A stretch of 13,980 nucleotides of DNA from Candidatus Aenigmatarchaeota archaeon (GCA_016198645.1 JACQIE010000037.1:1-13980), one strand, 5' to 3'. Positions 1-6,301 are shown, counted from the stretch's first letter. Numbers and translations: made by a program. Notes: generated from the sequence alone by a model not told the origin.

Positions 1-172
1 CAGCATCATAAGGGTCTATAAAGAAAACCACGTTTCGCGCATCGAAAGACAGTAAACTACCCGCCACTAAAGTGGCGGGTGTTGCAAAAGTGCCGTTACA
101 TGCTTGGTTCGGCTTTTGACAGTTGGTTTCAGTCTTTACTTGTTTACCGTTGCGAAGCACGATAACCGCCAC
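1..172 (-). CDS. possible partial gene running off the left edge, unknown product
   Basis: An open frame begins at a GTG (172-170) and runs off the window with no stop for 57 codons. It starts AVIVLRNGKQVKTETNC and reads through ARNVVFFIDPYDA at the edge. No ATG lies between the upstream stop (TAA) and this GTG. A TATA-like box centred 27 bp before the GTG matches the spacing seen at nearly every other gene here, which is the main support. Against it: the frame is short, nothing in it is recognised, and a perfect inverted repeat (59-80) sits inside it. It could instead be non-coding DNA after the 37-residue gene. Confidence 0.45.
   Translation of the reverse strand, partial: MAVIVLRNGKQVKTETNCQKPNQACNGTFATPATLVAGSLLSFDARNVVFFIDPYDA
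59..80. repeat. perfect inverted repeat, 10-bp arms
   Basis: ACCCGCCACT (59-68) and AGTGGCGGGT (71-80) are exact reverse complements separated by AA. As RNA this gives a GC-rich 9-bp stem with a TAAA loop. It lies inside the possible edge gene; if that frame is not real, it would be a free-standing hairpin. No T-run follows on the minus strand, so a terminator role is not supported. Confidence 0.75.
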
Positions 173-193
173 TGTCTCTACGTTTCGATGAGC

Positions 194-205
194 GGATTAT
201 AAACC
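194..205 (-). promoter_or_regulatory. TATA box for the possible left-edge gene
   Basis: On the minus strand this reads GGTTTATAATCC, with TTTATAAT at 203-196. Its centre is about 27 bp upstream of the GTG at 172, the distance expected between an archaeal TATA box and a leaderless start. Confidence 0.45.
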
Positions 206-235
206 TTATGATTCCACCGACGTGCCTATTAAAAC

Positions 236-349
236 CTATTTCTTCCGCCGTTTCTGCTTGCAGGCAAAGCACATCATGCCGGAAGGCGTCTTGTCCACGA
301 GCCGTATCTTCTTGCAGGACACGCACCGCCCTATTGAGAGTTTCATCAT
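236..349 (-). CDS. 37-residue four-cysteine zinc-binding microprotein
   Basis: A tiny gene of 37 residues with two CxxC knuckles: C9-x2-C12 and C27-x2-C30, separated by 14 residues and followed by a very basic tail (KQKRRKK). Four cysteines in this layout suggest a zinc ribbon or treble-clef fold binding one zinc ion, and the basic tail suggests nucleic-acid or ribosome contact; both are inferences. Its ATG overlaps the stop of the 89-residue gene upstream in an ATGA junction (346-349), so translation is probably coupled and the two are one transcript. A second ATG follows at once (346-344). It is not recognised as a named family. Confidence 0.7.
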   Translation of the reverse strand: MMKLSIGRCVSCKKIRLVDKTPSGMMCFACKQKRRKK

Positions 350-615
350 TTCTTTTTCGCCTCGTGCATGGATGCCTTTACCTTCGCCAGTGACACTCGC
401 ACGAACATCTTGAGCTTCCGTCCGTCGTTTCCGGGCAGGTTTTGCTCTTCCAGCATCGCTATACTCGGCTCCGTCTGGTCAAGCACCCTTAGCAACGCCA
501 TCCTTTCCTGCTGCTTCGGCTTTTTGTCAACTTCTTCTCGCATCCTGTCGTATTCTTTCCGCAAATGGTACACATCGCCTTTGCCGCTTAAAAAAAATCG
601 AATCGCATCAAACAT
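346..615 (-). CDS. 89-residue charged helical protein, unknown function
   Basis: Starts MFDAIRFFLSGKG and ends HEAKKK. The first 10 residues could form an amphipathic helix; the rest is rich in K, E, R and Q (for example EYDRMREEVDKKPKQQ) and probably helical, with a basic end. There is no signal peptide or clear membrane segment. The ATG at 615 is preferred because a TATA box lies about 26 bp upstream, and because a longer frame would run into the divergent RNase HIII gene. It is the first gene of a two-gene unit with the cysteine microprotein. The family is not recognised; a membrane-associated or nucleic-acid-binding role is only a guess. Confidence 0.75.
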   Translation of the reverse strand: MFDAIRFFLSGKGDVYHLRKEYDRMREEVDKKPKQQERMALLRVLDQTEPSIAMLEEQNLPGNDGRKLKMFVRVSLAKVKASMHEAKKK

Positions 616-622
616 ACTAACA

Positions 623-630
623 TTTATCTG
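623..630 (+). promoter_or_regulatory. weak TATA-like box before the RNase HIII gene
   Basis: TTTATCTG is centred about 31 bp before the TTG start at 658. This is slightly farther than the typical spacing here, which would leave a leader of a few bases containing GTGAT (651-655), a partial Shine-Dalgarno match. The 42-bp gap thus serves two divergent genes. Confidence 0.35.
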
Positions 631-636
631 GCGACG

Positions 637-646
637 TATAAATAAA
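637..646 (-). promoter_or_regulatory. TATA box of the 89-residue gene unit
   Basis: The minus strand reads TTTATTTATA, centred about 26 bp upstream of the ATG at 615. This predicts a leaderless transcript for the two-gene minus unit. Confidence 0.65.
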
Positions 647-657
647 TCCGTGATAGC

Positions 658-1287
658 TTGCAGAGAATAGGCGTGGATGAGGCCGGCAAGGGGGATTACT
701 TCGGCTACCTTGTAGTCGCAGCCGTGCTTGTCGGCGATGAAACGGAAAAGAAGCTTCTTGCAATGGGCGTGAAGGACTCGAAAAAACTTTCGGATTATGC
801 CGTGAAATCGCTGGGCCCGAAGATAGCCAAGCTGTGCCCGACCGAGATTGTCAAGATATCGCCGGAAAAATACAACAAAATTTACCCGCGCTTCGCCTCC
901 CTCAATAACATGCTGGCATGGGGGCACTCCAGAGTGATTGAGAACCTTGTGGCAAAGACAGGGTGCAATGACGTTATAACCGACCGTTTCGCAGAGGAAA
1001 GCCTTCTGAAGGAATACCTCATGCCCGCCGGCAAAAAAGCCAACGTTGAACAACGCATCCATGGCGAAGCCGATACGGCGGTGGCTGCCGCATCTGTCGT
1101 CGCGCGGTGCGATTTCCTCCGCACGCTGCGCCTGCTCGGCAGGGAAGTGGGCTTCGTTTTGCCTAAAGGCTCGACGAACGTGAAAACAGTCGCAAAAGAG
1201 ATAATAGCCATGCATGGAAAAGATGTTCTTCCAATGGTTGCGAAGATGCACTTCAGGATAACCCGTGAAATCGGCGTATCTCTTTGA
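658..1287 (+). CDS. rnhC: ribonuclease HIII, catalytic domain only
   Basis: Cuts the RNA strand of RNA-DNA hybrids, removing primers and R-loops. The N-terminal GVDEAGKGDYFG is the HIII form of the type 2 RNase H signature (HII has GRGP where this has GKGD). Acidic active-site candidates are D7, E8, D109 (ITDRF) and E137 in HGEADTAVAAASVVAR; DSKKLSD (40-46) is also conserved. Length is 209 residues: bacterial RNase HIII proteins are near 300 because of an N-terminal TBP-like substrate-binding domain, which is absent here. The start is TTG; it is the only start codon between the in-frame stop at 643 and D7. Most archaea use RNase HII, so a stand-alone HIII is notable. The sepF gene follows after 64 bp with its own promoter. 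Confidence 0.9.
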   Translation: MQRIGVDEAGKGDYFGYLVVAAVLVGDETEKKLLAMGVKDSKKLSDYAVKSLGPKIAKLCPTEIVKISPEKYNKIYPRFASLNNMLAWGHSRVIENLVAKTGCNDVITDRFAEESLLKEYLMPAGKKANVEQRIHGEADTAVAAASVVARCDFLRTLRLLGREVGFVLPKGSTNVKTVAKEIIAMHGKDVLPMVAKMHFRITREIGVSL

Positions 1288-1320
1288 AGCGCTTCAAGCA
1301 GGCATCTTCACCAAACAAGA

Positions 1321-1329
1321 ATATTTAAG
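1321..1329 (+). promoter_or_regulatory. TATA box of sepF
   Basis: ATATTTAAG is centred about 27 bp before the ATG at 1352, which decides between the possible sepF starts at 1265, 1331 and 1352 in favour of 1352. Confidence 0.55.
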
Positions 1330-1351
1330 GATGCGCGCATATAAAACGAAT

Positions 1352-1696
1352 ATGAAAATTCCGTTCGTTTCTAAGGACGAATATCATGAACCCGTTTCTG
1401 TGGAAGAAAGCTATACCGAATTGCCGGACGAATCGCAGGGCTCGATAACAAAAATAATGATAGAAAAGGTGGACGGCCTCACCAGCGTGGACAAAATAAT
1501 GCGGAAAGTCCGCGAAGGCAACATAATCATAGCCTCTATAAAAGACCTCAAAGAGGCAAATACCGAAGAACTGAAGCACTGCATTTCGCGCATGAAGACC
1601 GCATGCATGAACATGAACGGCGACATCGCCGGCGCCGGCGAAGAATGGATAATCATAACGCCTTCGTCTGCGGCAATCCACAGGGAGTCTCAATGA
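1352..1696 (+). CDS. sepF: SepF-like cell division protein (DUF552)
   Basis: Archaeal SepF anchors the FtsZ ring to the membrane at the division site. The core from about residue 35 to 110 matches the family: a beta strand, DLTSVDKI-type helix (GLTSVDKIMRKVREGN), IIIASIKDLKEAN, a helix with two cysteines, then GDIAGAGEEWIIITPS. Length is 114 residues from this ATG, normal for a compact archaeal SepF. The N-terminus (MKIPFVSKDEY) is not an obvious amphipathic membrane helix; starting at 1331 would add seven residues. Its stop TGA (1694-1696) lies within ATGA, where the decayed copy of the next gene begins, so downstream genes are probably co-transcribed. FtsZ itself is not in the window. Confidence 0.85.
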   Translation: MKIPFVSKDEYHEPVSVEESYTELPDESQGSITKIMIEKVDGLTSVDKIMRKVREGNIIIASIKDLKEANTEELKHCISRMKTACMNMNGDIAGAGEEWIIITPSSAAIHRESQ

Positions 1697-1788
1697 CACT
1701 CTGGTTCTGTAGCCGTAATAATATGGCATCGACTCGATGGGAACTGACGTGCGCAGCACGTCATACAGCATCGAGGGGATTCCAATGA
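1693..1788 (+). pseudogene. decayed duplicate of the start of the zinc-ribbon gene
   Basis: From 1681 to about 1730 the DNA resembles 1773-1822, the ribosome site and first codons of the intact zinc-ribbon gene. Both carry a G-rich Shine-Dalgarno (GGGAG or GAGGGG), then CAATGACA, TCTGGTTCTG and ATGGCAT. The copy encodes MTLWFCSRN where the intact gene has MTFWFCGSC; it has lost the second cysteine and shifts frame, then reads 31 codons to a TGA at 1786-1788. It overlaps the sepF stop and the next ATG in ATGA junctions on both sides. It may be a partial tandem duplication that decayed, or a short coupling reading frame. Confidence 0.55.
1733..1775. repeat. two-part palindrome between the duplicate copies
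   Basis: Inner arms TGACGTGC (1745-1752) and GCACGTCA (1756-1763) are exact reverse complements around GCA. Outer arms CTCGATG (1733-1739) and CATCGAG (1769-1775) also pair, with five unpaired bases on each side between them. The direct repeat GCATCGA occurs at 1726-1732 and 1768-1774. The arrangement could be a short inserted element or an RNA hairpin just before the zinc-ribbon ribosome site. Confidence 0.7.
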
Positions 1789-2039
1789 CATTCTGGTTCT
1801 GCGGCTCCTGCCGCAAAACATGGCATTCCTACATTATCACTCCCGACCCCGTCAAAACGCTGCGCTGTTTTCACTGCCTCGAAACAGGCGCAATACGGCT
1901 CAAGGACGACACCCTGAAAGAGGGGGACGCAACGATGACGTATGACGATTACCGATGGTTCAGAAAGAACAACGGAAAATTCACGAAGAAGAACGGGCTC
2001 CGCAGGAAGAAGCGCGCGAAGCCGGAACAAAAGCATTAA
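1785..2039 (+). CDS. 84-residue zinc-ribbon protein with basic tail
   Basis: MTFWFCGSCRKTWHS opens the protein. C6-x2-C9 and C28-x2-C31, 18 residues apart, make a classic zinc ribbon. A short acidic stretch (about 40-50) and an aromatic segment (YDDYRWF) follow, then a strongly basic C-terminus (KKNGLRRKKRAKPEQKH) fit for RNA or DNA binding. It sits downstream of sepF with an ATGA overlap to the decayed duplicate and a GAGGGG Shine-Dalgarno, so it is probably in the sepF transcript. A frame starting earlier at 1737 is possible but would run through the palindrome and bypass the ribosome site. The family is unnamed; a role linked to division or translation is speculative. Confidence 0.8.
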   Translation: MTFWFCGSCRKTWHSYIITPDPVKTLRCFHCLETGAIRLKDDTLKEGDATMTYDDYRWFRKNNGKFTKKNGLRRKKRAKPEQKH

Positions 2040-2043
2040 ATAC
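2035..2043 (+). promoter_or_regulatory. TATA box of the receiver-like gene
   Basis: ATTAAATAC, overlapping the zinc-ribbon stop codon, is centred about 23 bp before the ATG at 2063. Confidence 0.5.
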
Positions 2044-2062
2044 GTTTCTGATAATTAGCAAG

Positions 2063-2437
2063 ATGGTCAAGAAAACCGTAATAGCCGAACAAAACCCGCT
2101 TGGTCACACGACTGCTGATTATATGCAAGCGGTAGCGCCTAATGCCCTGGTCGAGTATTGTTCAACAGGGCAGGAACTTGTAGAAAGAGTTAAAGCTGGC
2201 GGATATTCTCTGGCTTTTGTAGGTTGTTGTGTTGACGGGACCCGGGATGGACCGGATATAGTAAGAGCCATCCGAGCGGTCGATTCGTCACTGCCCGTTT
2301 ACGTGCTAAGCATTGAGTCCGGAAATGATGACGCATCCACAAGGGAGCGCGCGGAAGAAGCGGGGGCGACCGGTTATTTGCGCCATTTAAGCAATATACA
2401 AGAACTTGAAGGCATCATCAAACATCATCTGGGATAA
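2063..2437 (+). CDS. single-domain response-regulator-like protein with degenerate acceptor site
   Basis: 124 residues with the alternating pattern of a CheY-type receiver: VKKTVIAEQN (strand 1), YSLAFVGCCVDGTRDGPDIVRAIR (strand 3 and helix 3), LPVYVLSIES (strand 4), EEAGATGYLRH (strand 5). Key residues are changed: the acidic pair after strand 1 is E-Q, the usual phospho-aspartate position aligns with Cys or Gly (a nearby Asp in VDGTRDG could replace it only if the loop is shifted), and the strand-5 lysine is R or H. It is therefore likely a pseudo-receiver acting by protein contact rather than phosphorylation. No output domain and no histidine kinase gene are nearby. Its codons end in A or T more often than in flanking genes. 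It has its own TATA box. Confidence 0.75.
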   Translation: MVKKTVIAEQNPLGHTTADYMQAVAPNALVEYCSTGQELVERVKAGGYSLAFVGCCVDGTRDGPDIVRAIRAVDSSLPVYVLSIESGNDDASTRERAEEAGATGYLRHLSNIQELEGIIKHHLG

Positions 2438-2458
2438 CCCGTAATAACGCGCCTTTGC

Positions 2459-3727
2459 TTATGCGCTCTCCGTCTTTTCCATGAGGAAGAAGTCTATGTC
2501 TTCCAAATAGCCTTTCAGTTCATTCGTGAATCGCGCCGCCTCCGCGCCATCCGTGATGCGGTGGTCGAACGACAACGACATGGGCATGATTTTTCTTATG
2601 GTTATTTTGCCGCCAATGGCAACGGGCTTCTCGCGTATCGCGCCTACGGCGAGTATAGCCGCTTCAGGCGGGTTCGTTATCGGCGTGGCAAAAACGCCGC
2701 CTATCGCGCCGACGTTGGTTATGGTGAACGTTCCGCCCTGCGTTTCCGACAGGTCAAACCGCCTGCTCTTCACTTTTTCCGACAGCTCGTGGATTTCCCG
2801 CGCCATGTCAAGTATGCTCTTCGTCTCCGCTCTCTTGATATTAGGCACTATAAGCCCGTCGCCTGTATCCACGGCTATGCCGATATTGTAGTATTTTTTC
2901 AGTATTATCTCCTCCTTTTCCATTGAAGCGTTCAGATACGGGTGATTCTTCAGCGATTCAACAACGGCGCGAACAATGAACGGCAGATATGTGAGCTTTA
3001 TCCCTTTCTGTTCCGCTTTCGCTTTCTCCTTCTCACGATGCGCGGCAAGGTCCGTCACGTCCGCCTCTTCAAAATGAGTGACGTGCACCGCCTGCGACGC
3101 GGAGTGCGCCATGTTCACGGCTATGATTTTTCGCATGCCCTTCAGCGGCACGCGGTCCACGTAGCCGTAAAAATCATATTTGCGCTTCACGATGATTTCC
3201 GTGAGCTTTTCGCCGATATCCTGCGCCGGCTTCGTCGCTTCCCTCACGTCGTTTTCCGTAATCCTTCCGTCCTTGCCCGTTCCCTTTACGTCGTCAAGGT
3301 TCACGCCCAGCTCTTTGGCGAGGTTGCGCACAACGGGGAGCGCAAGTTTTCTGCTGCCGGATTCTTTTTCCGTCGCTTTCTCAATATTAGGGCTTTCATC
3401 CGCTTCTTCCAGCTCTCCTACCACGGAAACGGATTTCCTCGCCATCTCGCTTTTTCGCTTTGAAGTATTACTTACAGGAGCCTTCTCTCCTTTCCCGCCT
3501 ATCGTGACCAGTGCTTCTCCGACGTGGACCGTGTCACCGGCATTGTGATGAATTTTCAGGATTATGCCGCTGAAAGGGGACGGTATTTCAGCCACCGCCT
3601 TGTCGGTCTCTATCTCCGCCAGCACGTCATGCTCCTTTACGGCGTCGCCTTCCTTCACGCGCCACCTGATCACGACTCCTTCTGTTATGCCTTCACCAAC
3701 GTCCGGAAATATGAAATCCTTTGCCAT
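2459..3727 (-). CDS. pdhC: 2-oxoacid (pyruvate) dehydrogenase E2, dihydrolipoamide acyltransferase
   Basis: Forms the core of the complex and transfers the acyl group from lipoamide to CoA. Domains in order: lipoyl domain (1-78) with the lipoylated lysine K43 in EIETDKAVAEIP; a charged linker; E1/E3-binding domain (about 127-163, ALPVVRNLAKELGVNL to DGRITENDV); catalytic domain (about 190-415) ending in FDHRITDGA with H389 and D393 of the HxxxDG motif. Length of 422 residues is normal for an E2 with one lipoyl domain. Its ATG directly follows the E1beta stop (TAGATG), with GGAG six bases upstream as ribosome site. It is the last gene of the operon; no E3 follows, since the next gene is on the other strand. 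Pyruvate is the likely substrate, though a branched-chain oxoacid complex cannot be excluded. Confidence 0.93.
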   Translation of the reverse strand: MAKDFIFPDVGEGITEGVVIRWRVKEGDAVKEHDVLAEIETDKAVAEIPSPFSGIILKIHHNAGDTVHVGEALVTIGGKGEKAPVSNTSKRKSEMARKSVSVVGELEEADESPNIEKATEKESGSRKLALPVVRNLAKELGVNLDDVKGTGKDGRITENDVREATKPAQDIGEKLTEIIVKRKYDFYGYVDRVPLKGMRKIIAVNMAHSASQAVHVTHFEEADVTDLAAHREKEKAKAEQKGIKLTYLPFIVRAVVESLKNHPYLNASMEKEEIILKKYYNIGIAVDTGDGLIVPNIKRAETKSILDMAREIHELSEKVKSRRFDLSETQGGTFTITNVGAIGGVFATPITNPPEAAILAVGAIREKPVAIGGKITIRKIMPMSLSFDHRITDGAEAARFTNELKGYLEDIDFFLMEKTESA

Positions 3728-4693
3728 CTAAAACTCCATCGTCTCTTTTATCGCTTCCGCTATCCGCCGTGCGTCTGGATAATAATCGTCTTCCATCTGC
3801 GCCAGCGGCACAACCACGTCGAAACCCGTCACCCTTGTCACCGGCGCTTTTAAGTTAAGGAGCAGATTTTCCCCTATCATCGCCGATATCTCGGCGGCAA
3901 AGCCTAGCGTCCTTTGCGCCTCGTGCACGACTACGGCACGGCCGGTCTTCTGCACGCTCTTCTTTATCGCGTCGAAGTCAAGAGGGTTGAGCGTCCGCAA
4001 ATCTATCAACTCAACGCTCTGCTTGATGTTTTCCATCGCTTTTTTGCATTCCCGCACCATCGCGCCGTACGCGATTAGCGTCACATCGCTGCCTTCCTGT
4101 ATCACATTGGCCTTGCCTATTGGGACCGTATACTCTTCTTCCGGCACGTCCTCTTTTATCGCGCGGTAAACCCGCTTCGGTTCCATGAATATCACCGGGT
4201 CGGGGTCGCGTATCGCCGATGCTAAAAGCCCTTTCGCATCGTAAGGCGAAGAAGGCACGACCACCTTGAGACCGGGCGTGTGAATAAAATAACTTTCCGG
4301 CGAATCCGAATGGTGCTCAAGCGCTTTCACGCCTCCGCCGTACGGGAATCTTACGACCATTGCCGCCGTGAATCGCCCGCGCGTCCTGTTTCTTAGCCGC
4401 GCGGCATGATTGAAGAGTTGGTCAAACGCCGGCGGCGTGAAGCCGTCAAACTGTATCTCTGCCACGGGCTTCATCCCGTATGCTGCCATGCCGACGCTCA
4501 CGCCGGCTATTGCGCCTTCAGCGAGAGGCGTGTCCAGCACGCGCTCCGGGAACTTATCTTTCAACCCTTCGGTGACGCGAAACACGCCGCCGTCTATGCC
4601 CACGTCTTCTCCGAGCACAACGACGTTTTTATCCCGCGCCATCTCCTGATGCAACGCCATGTTAAGCGCAGTGACCATGTTAACGCTTGCCAT
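3728..4693 (-). CDS. pdhB: 2-oxoacid (pyruvate) dehydrogenase E1 beta subunit
   Basis: Pairs with E1alpha as a heterotetramer that decarboxylates the 2-oxoacid on thiamine diphosphate and reduces acetylation of lipoyl-E2. 321 residues, the usual length. Landmarks: VVVLGEDVG (25-32), the cofactor-activating glutamate E59 in TPLAEG, AEIQFDGF (78-85), the active-site histidine H128 in EHHSDSPE, and the transketolase C-terminal domain beginning near DVTLIAYGAM with VHEAQRTLGF. Its ATG lies inside the end of the E1alpha gene (14-bp overlap), so translation is coupled. The HSDSPE loop is shared by pyruvate and branched-chain enzymes, so substrate assignment rests mainly on the pathway context. Confidence 0.93.
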   Translation of the reverse strand: MASVNMVTALNMALHQEMARDKNVVVLGEDVGIDGGVFRVTEGLKDKFPERVLDTPLAEGAIAGVSVGMAAYGMKPVAEIQFDGFTPPAFDQLFNHAARLRNRTRGRFTAAMVVRFPYGGGVKALEHHSDSPESYFIHTPGLKVVVPSSPYDAKGLLASAIRDPDPVIFMEPKRVYRAIKEDVPEEEYTVPIGKANVIQEGSDVTLIAYGAMVRECKKAMENIKQSVELIDLRTLNPLDFDAIKKSVQKTGRAVVVHEAQRTLGFAAEISAMIGENLLLNLKAPVTRVTGFDVVVPLAQMEDDYYPDARRIAEAIKETMEF

Positions 4694-5765
4694 TTATGTC
4701 GCCTTCAAATCTTTTGAGATAATCCCGCTGGCTTTGCAATCTTTTCGGCATTTCTGCATACATGAATCTGAATATGTCCCCTGCGTCTTGCTTCGGGGCC
4801 GATTCTGCTTCTTTCACCGCCTTCTCCACCTCGTTCAGCGTCGATGCAGCGATTTCTTTCATTTCCTTGCCTGTCATCACGTTCTCCGACACCATATATT
4901 TCTCCAGCCGTGCAACCGGGTCCTTCTTCACCCATTCGCTCACTTCTTCGCGCGAGCGGTAACGCGATGCGTCGTCCGACGTCGTATGGTCGCCCATCCT
5001 GTAAGTGAAGCATTCAACGAGTGTCGGCCCTTTCCCGGCGCGAGCCCGTTCCACTGCTTCAAGCGACGCTTTGTACACGGCAAAAACGTCGTTGCCGTCT
5101 ACCTGCACACCCGGAAAGCCAAAGGCTATCGCCTTCTGCGCTATCGTTTCCGCCGCACTTTGTGAAGAGCGCGGCACGGAAATCGCATACTGGTTGTTTT
5201 GGCACAGAAAGACAACAGGAGAATGAAAAACACCGGCAAAGTTCGCCGCCTCATAGAAGTCGCCCTTTGACGAAGCGCCGTCACCGAATGAGCACATCAC
5301 GGCAATCTTGTCGCTGCGTATCTTTGCCGCCATCGCCGCCCCGACCGCGTGCGGGCACTGACCGGCAACGGTGATTATTGTCGGGAACATGTTGACGTTC
5401 CTGGGAACGCACATCCCGCGCTCGTCGCCGCGAAAATATCTGAGTATCAGGCTTAGTGGCATTCCTTTGATTATCATTGAACCGATGTCGCGGTAAAGCG
5501 GAAAAAGCCAGTCCTCGCCGCGTAACGCAAGCGTTGAGCCGACCTGCGACGCCTCCTGCCCGCGGGCGGGCGCATACGTGCCCATCCTGCCTTCGCGCTG
5601 GAGCTTGAGCATCACATCGTCCGCCGTCCGCGTAAGTACCATCACTTCGTACATTTTCATTATCGCGTCCTTAGAAAACTTCGGCATGAGCTTCTTGTCT
5701 GTTTCGCCTTTTTCGTTCAGAACCTGCAGATAAGGCACGTCAAACCGCGCCAGAATCTTCTCCAT
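4680..5765 (-). CDS. pdhA: 2-oxoacid (pyruvate) dehydrogenase E1 alpha subunit
   Basis: Carries the thiamine-diphosphate site of the E1 component. The ThDP motif starts at GDG (161-163, FGDGASSKGDFYEAANF) and ends at NN (190-191, LCQNNQYAIS). YAPARGQEA (64-72) and the catalytic histidine H260 in YRMGDHTTSDD are also in place. Length of 361 residues is typical of the two-subunit E1 type. It is the first gene of the operon, with a TATA box 27 bp before its ATG. The E1alpha-E1beta-E2 order matches operons known from Thermoplasma, haloarchaea and Gram-positive bacteria. The MSDS-type loop and short N-terminus do not separate pyruvate from branched-chain substrates; pyruvate is favoured because acetyl-CoA-consuming acetyl-CoA synthetase genes lie close by. 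Confidence 0.93.
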   Translation of the reverse strand: MEKILARFDVPYLQVLNEKGETDKKLMPKFSKDAIMKMYEVMVLTRTADDVMLKLQREGRMGTYAPARGQEASQVGSTLALRGEDWLFPLYRDIGSMIIKGMPLSLILRYFRGDERGMCVPRNVNMFPTIITVAGQCPHAVGAAMAAKIRSDKIAVMCSFGDGASSKGDFYEAANFAGVFHSPVVFLCQNNQYAISVPRSSQSAAETIAQKAIAFGFPGVQVDGNDVFAVYKASLEAVERARAGKGPTLVECFTYRMGDHTTSDDASRYRSREEVSEWVKKDPVARLEKYMVSENVMTGKEMKEIAASTLNEVEKAVKEAESAPKQDAGDIFRFMYAEMPKRLQSQRDYLKRFEGDINGKR

Positions 5766-5788
5766 TGTTCTACTTCCCGATGGTGCGA

Positions 5789-5796
5789 CTTAAAGT
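5789..5796 (-). promoter_or_regulatory. TATA box of the pyruvate dehydrogenase operon
   Basis: The minus strand reads ACTTTAAG centred 27 bp before the ATG at 5765. A second, richer AT box (5810-5820, ATAATATATCC on the minus strand) lies about 50 bp upstream and could drive a longer leader. Confidence 0.5.
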
Positions 5797-5830
5797 TTTC
5801 ATAGGCTGGATATATTATCCGGAATTTGCG

Positions 5831-5851
5831 AAAAAACGAGAGGAGAAAAAA
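5831..5851 (-). terminator. paired oligo-T tracts after the glutaredoxin-like gene
   Basis: On the minus strand two T6 runs (5851-5846 and 5836-5831) lie about 105-125 bp downstream of the glutaredoxin-like stop and just before the pdh promoter. Archaeal RNA polymerase stops at such T-runs without needing a hairpin. The rest of 5852-5954 shows no convincing gene. Confidence 0.4.
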
Positions 5852-5954
5852 CACCTTGTCTGGAAGGGGAAATGAAAGACGGTTCAAGTATTAGTTTGGC
5901 GTTTGGCGGCAAGTATACAAATTCTGCTTTTCGGCTTTACTTATACGTATTGCT

Positions 5955-6221
5955 TTACTTCCCGTTCGCCCACTTCTTGAAGCTCTCGTAGTCAGTCGCG
6001 CCGCAGATGATTTTCTTCGTTTTCGTATTGATGAAAAAAGGAACGCCGCCGCACTGCCTGAACTCCGGTATTTTCTGCAGCTCCGCAGCGTTGGCTTGGT
6101 TGTGCCACACTTCTATCTTATCCACCGTGAGCTTCTCTTCCTTCTCCAGCCGCTCAACGAGCGGCGCCATCTGGACGCAAAAGTGACACTCTGTGCCGTA
6201 ATATTCCTTGAGATGGCTCAT
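5955..6221 (-). CDS. glutaredoxin/thioredoxin-like disulfide oxidoreductase
   Basis: 88 residues with a thioredoxin fold. The active site is C12-H-F-C15 in YYGTECHFCVQMAP, and the conserved cis-proline is P61 in GGVPFFIN. A third cysteine pair member (C57, QCGGVP) and C73 are additional. Small soluble size and no signal peptide suggest a cytosolic thiol-disulfide carrier. Its reducing partner is not visible here; it may serve enzymes such as MsrB, whose gene lies about 3.2 kb away. It has its own TATA box and is divergent from the unknown 200-residue gene. CHFC is an uncommon CxxC variant. Confidence 0.85.
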   Translation of the reverse strand: MSHLKEYYGTECHFCVQMAPLVERLEKEEKLTVDKIEVWHNQANAAELQKIPEFRQCGGVPFFINTKTKKIICGATDYESFKKWANGK

Positions 6222-6242
6222 TCTTCTCTTTTCGGCGCGAAT

Positions 6243-6252
6243 CTATAAATAT
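6243..6252 (-). promoter_or_regulatory. TATA box of the glutaredoxin-like gene
   Basis: ATATTTATAG on the minus strand, centred about 26 bp before the ATG at 6221. Confidence 0.65.
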
Positions 6253-6293
6253 ATTCATTTTACGTCTCGCTCACGCTCCTTATCGTTATCGGG

Positions 6294-6301
6294 TTTATAA
6301 G
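6294..6301 (+). promoter_or_regulatory. TATA box of the 200-residue orphan gene
   Basis: TTTATAAG is centred 26.5 bp before the GTG at 6324, which supports GTG rather than the later ATG (6351) as the start. Confidence 0.65.

Noticed and set aside
346..1251. Long minus-strand frame of 301 codons
   Set aside because: Only the last 89 codons look like a protein. The rest is the complement of the RNase HIII gene, whose motifs are clear.
2942..3463. Plus-strand frame of 173 codons
   Set aside because: Antisense shadow of the E2 gene; rich in H, R and F as expected for the complement of a lysine- and glutamate-rich gene.
5872..5991. Plus-strand 39-codon frame beginning MKDGSSISLAFGG
   Set aside because: It has a G-rich stretch before its ATG, but it overlaps the end of the glutaredoxin-like gene, has no TATA box at the usual spacing and reads poorly.
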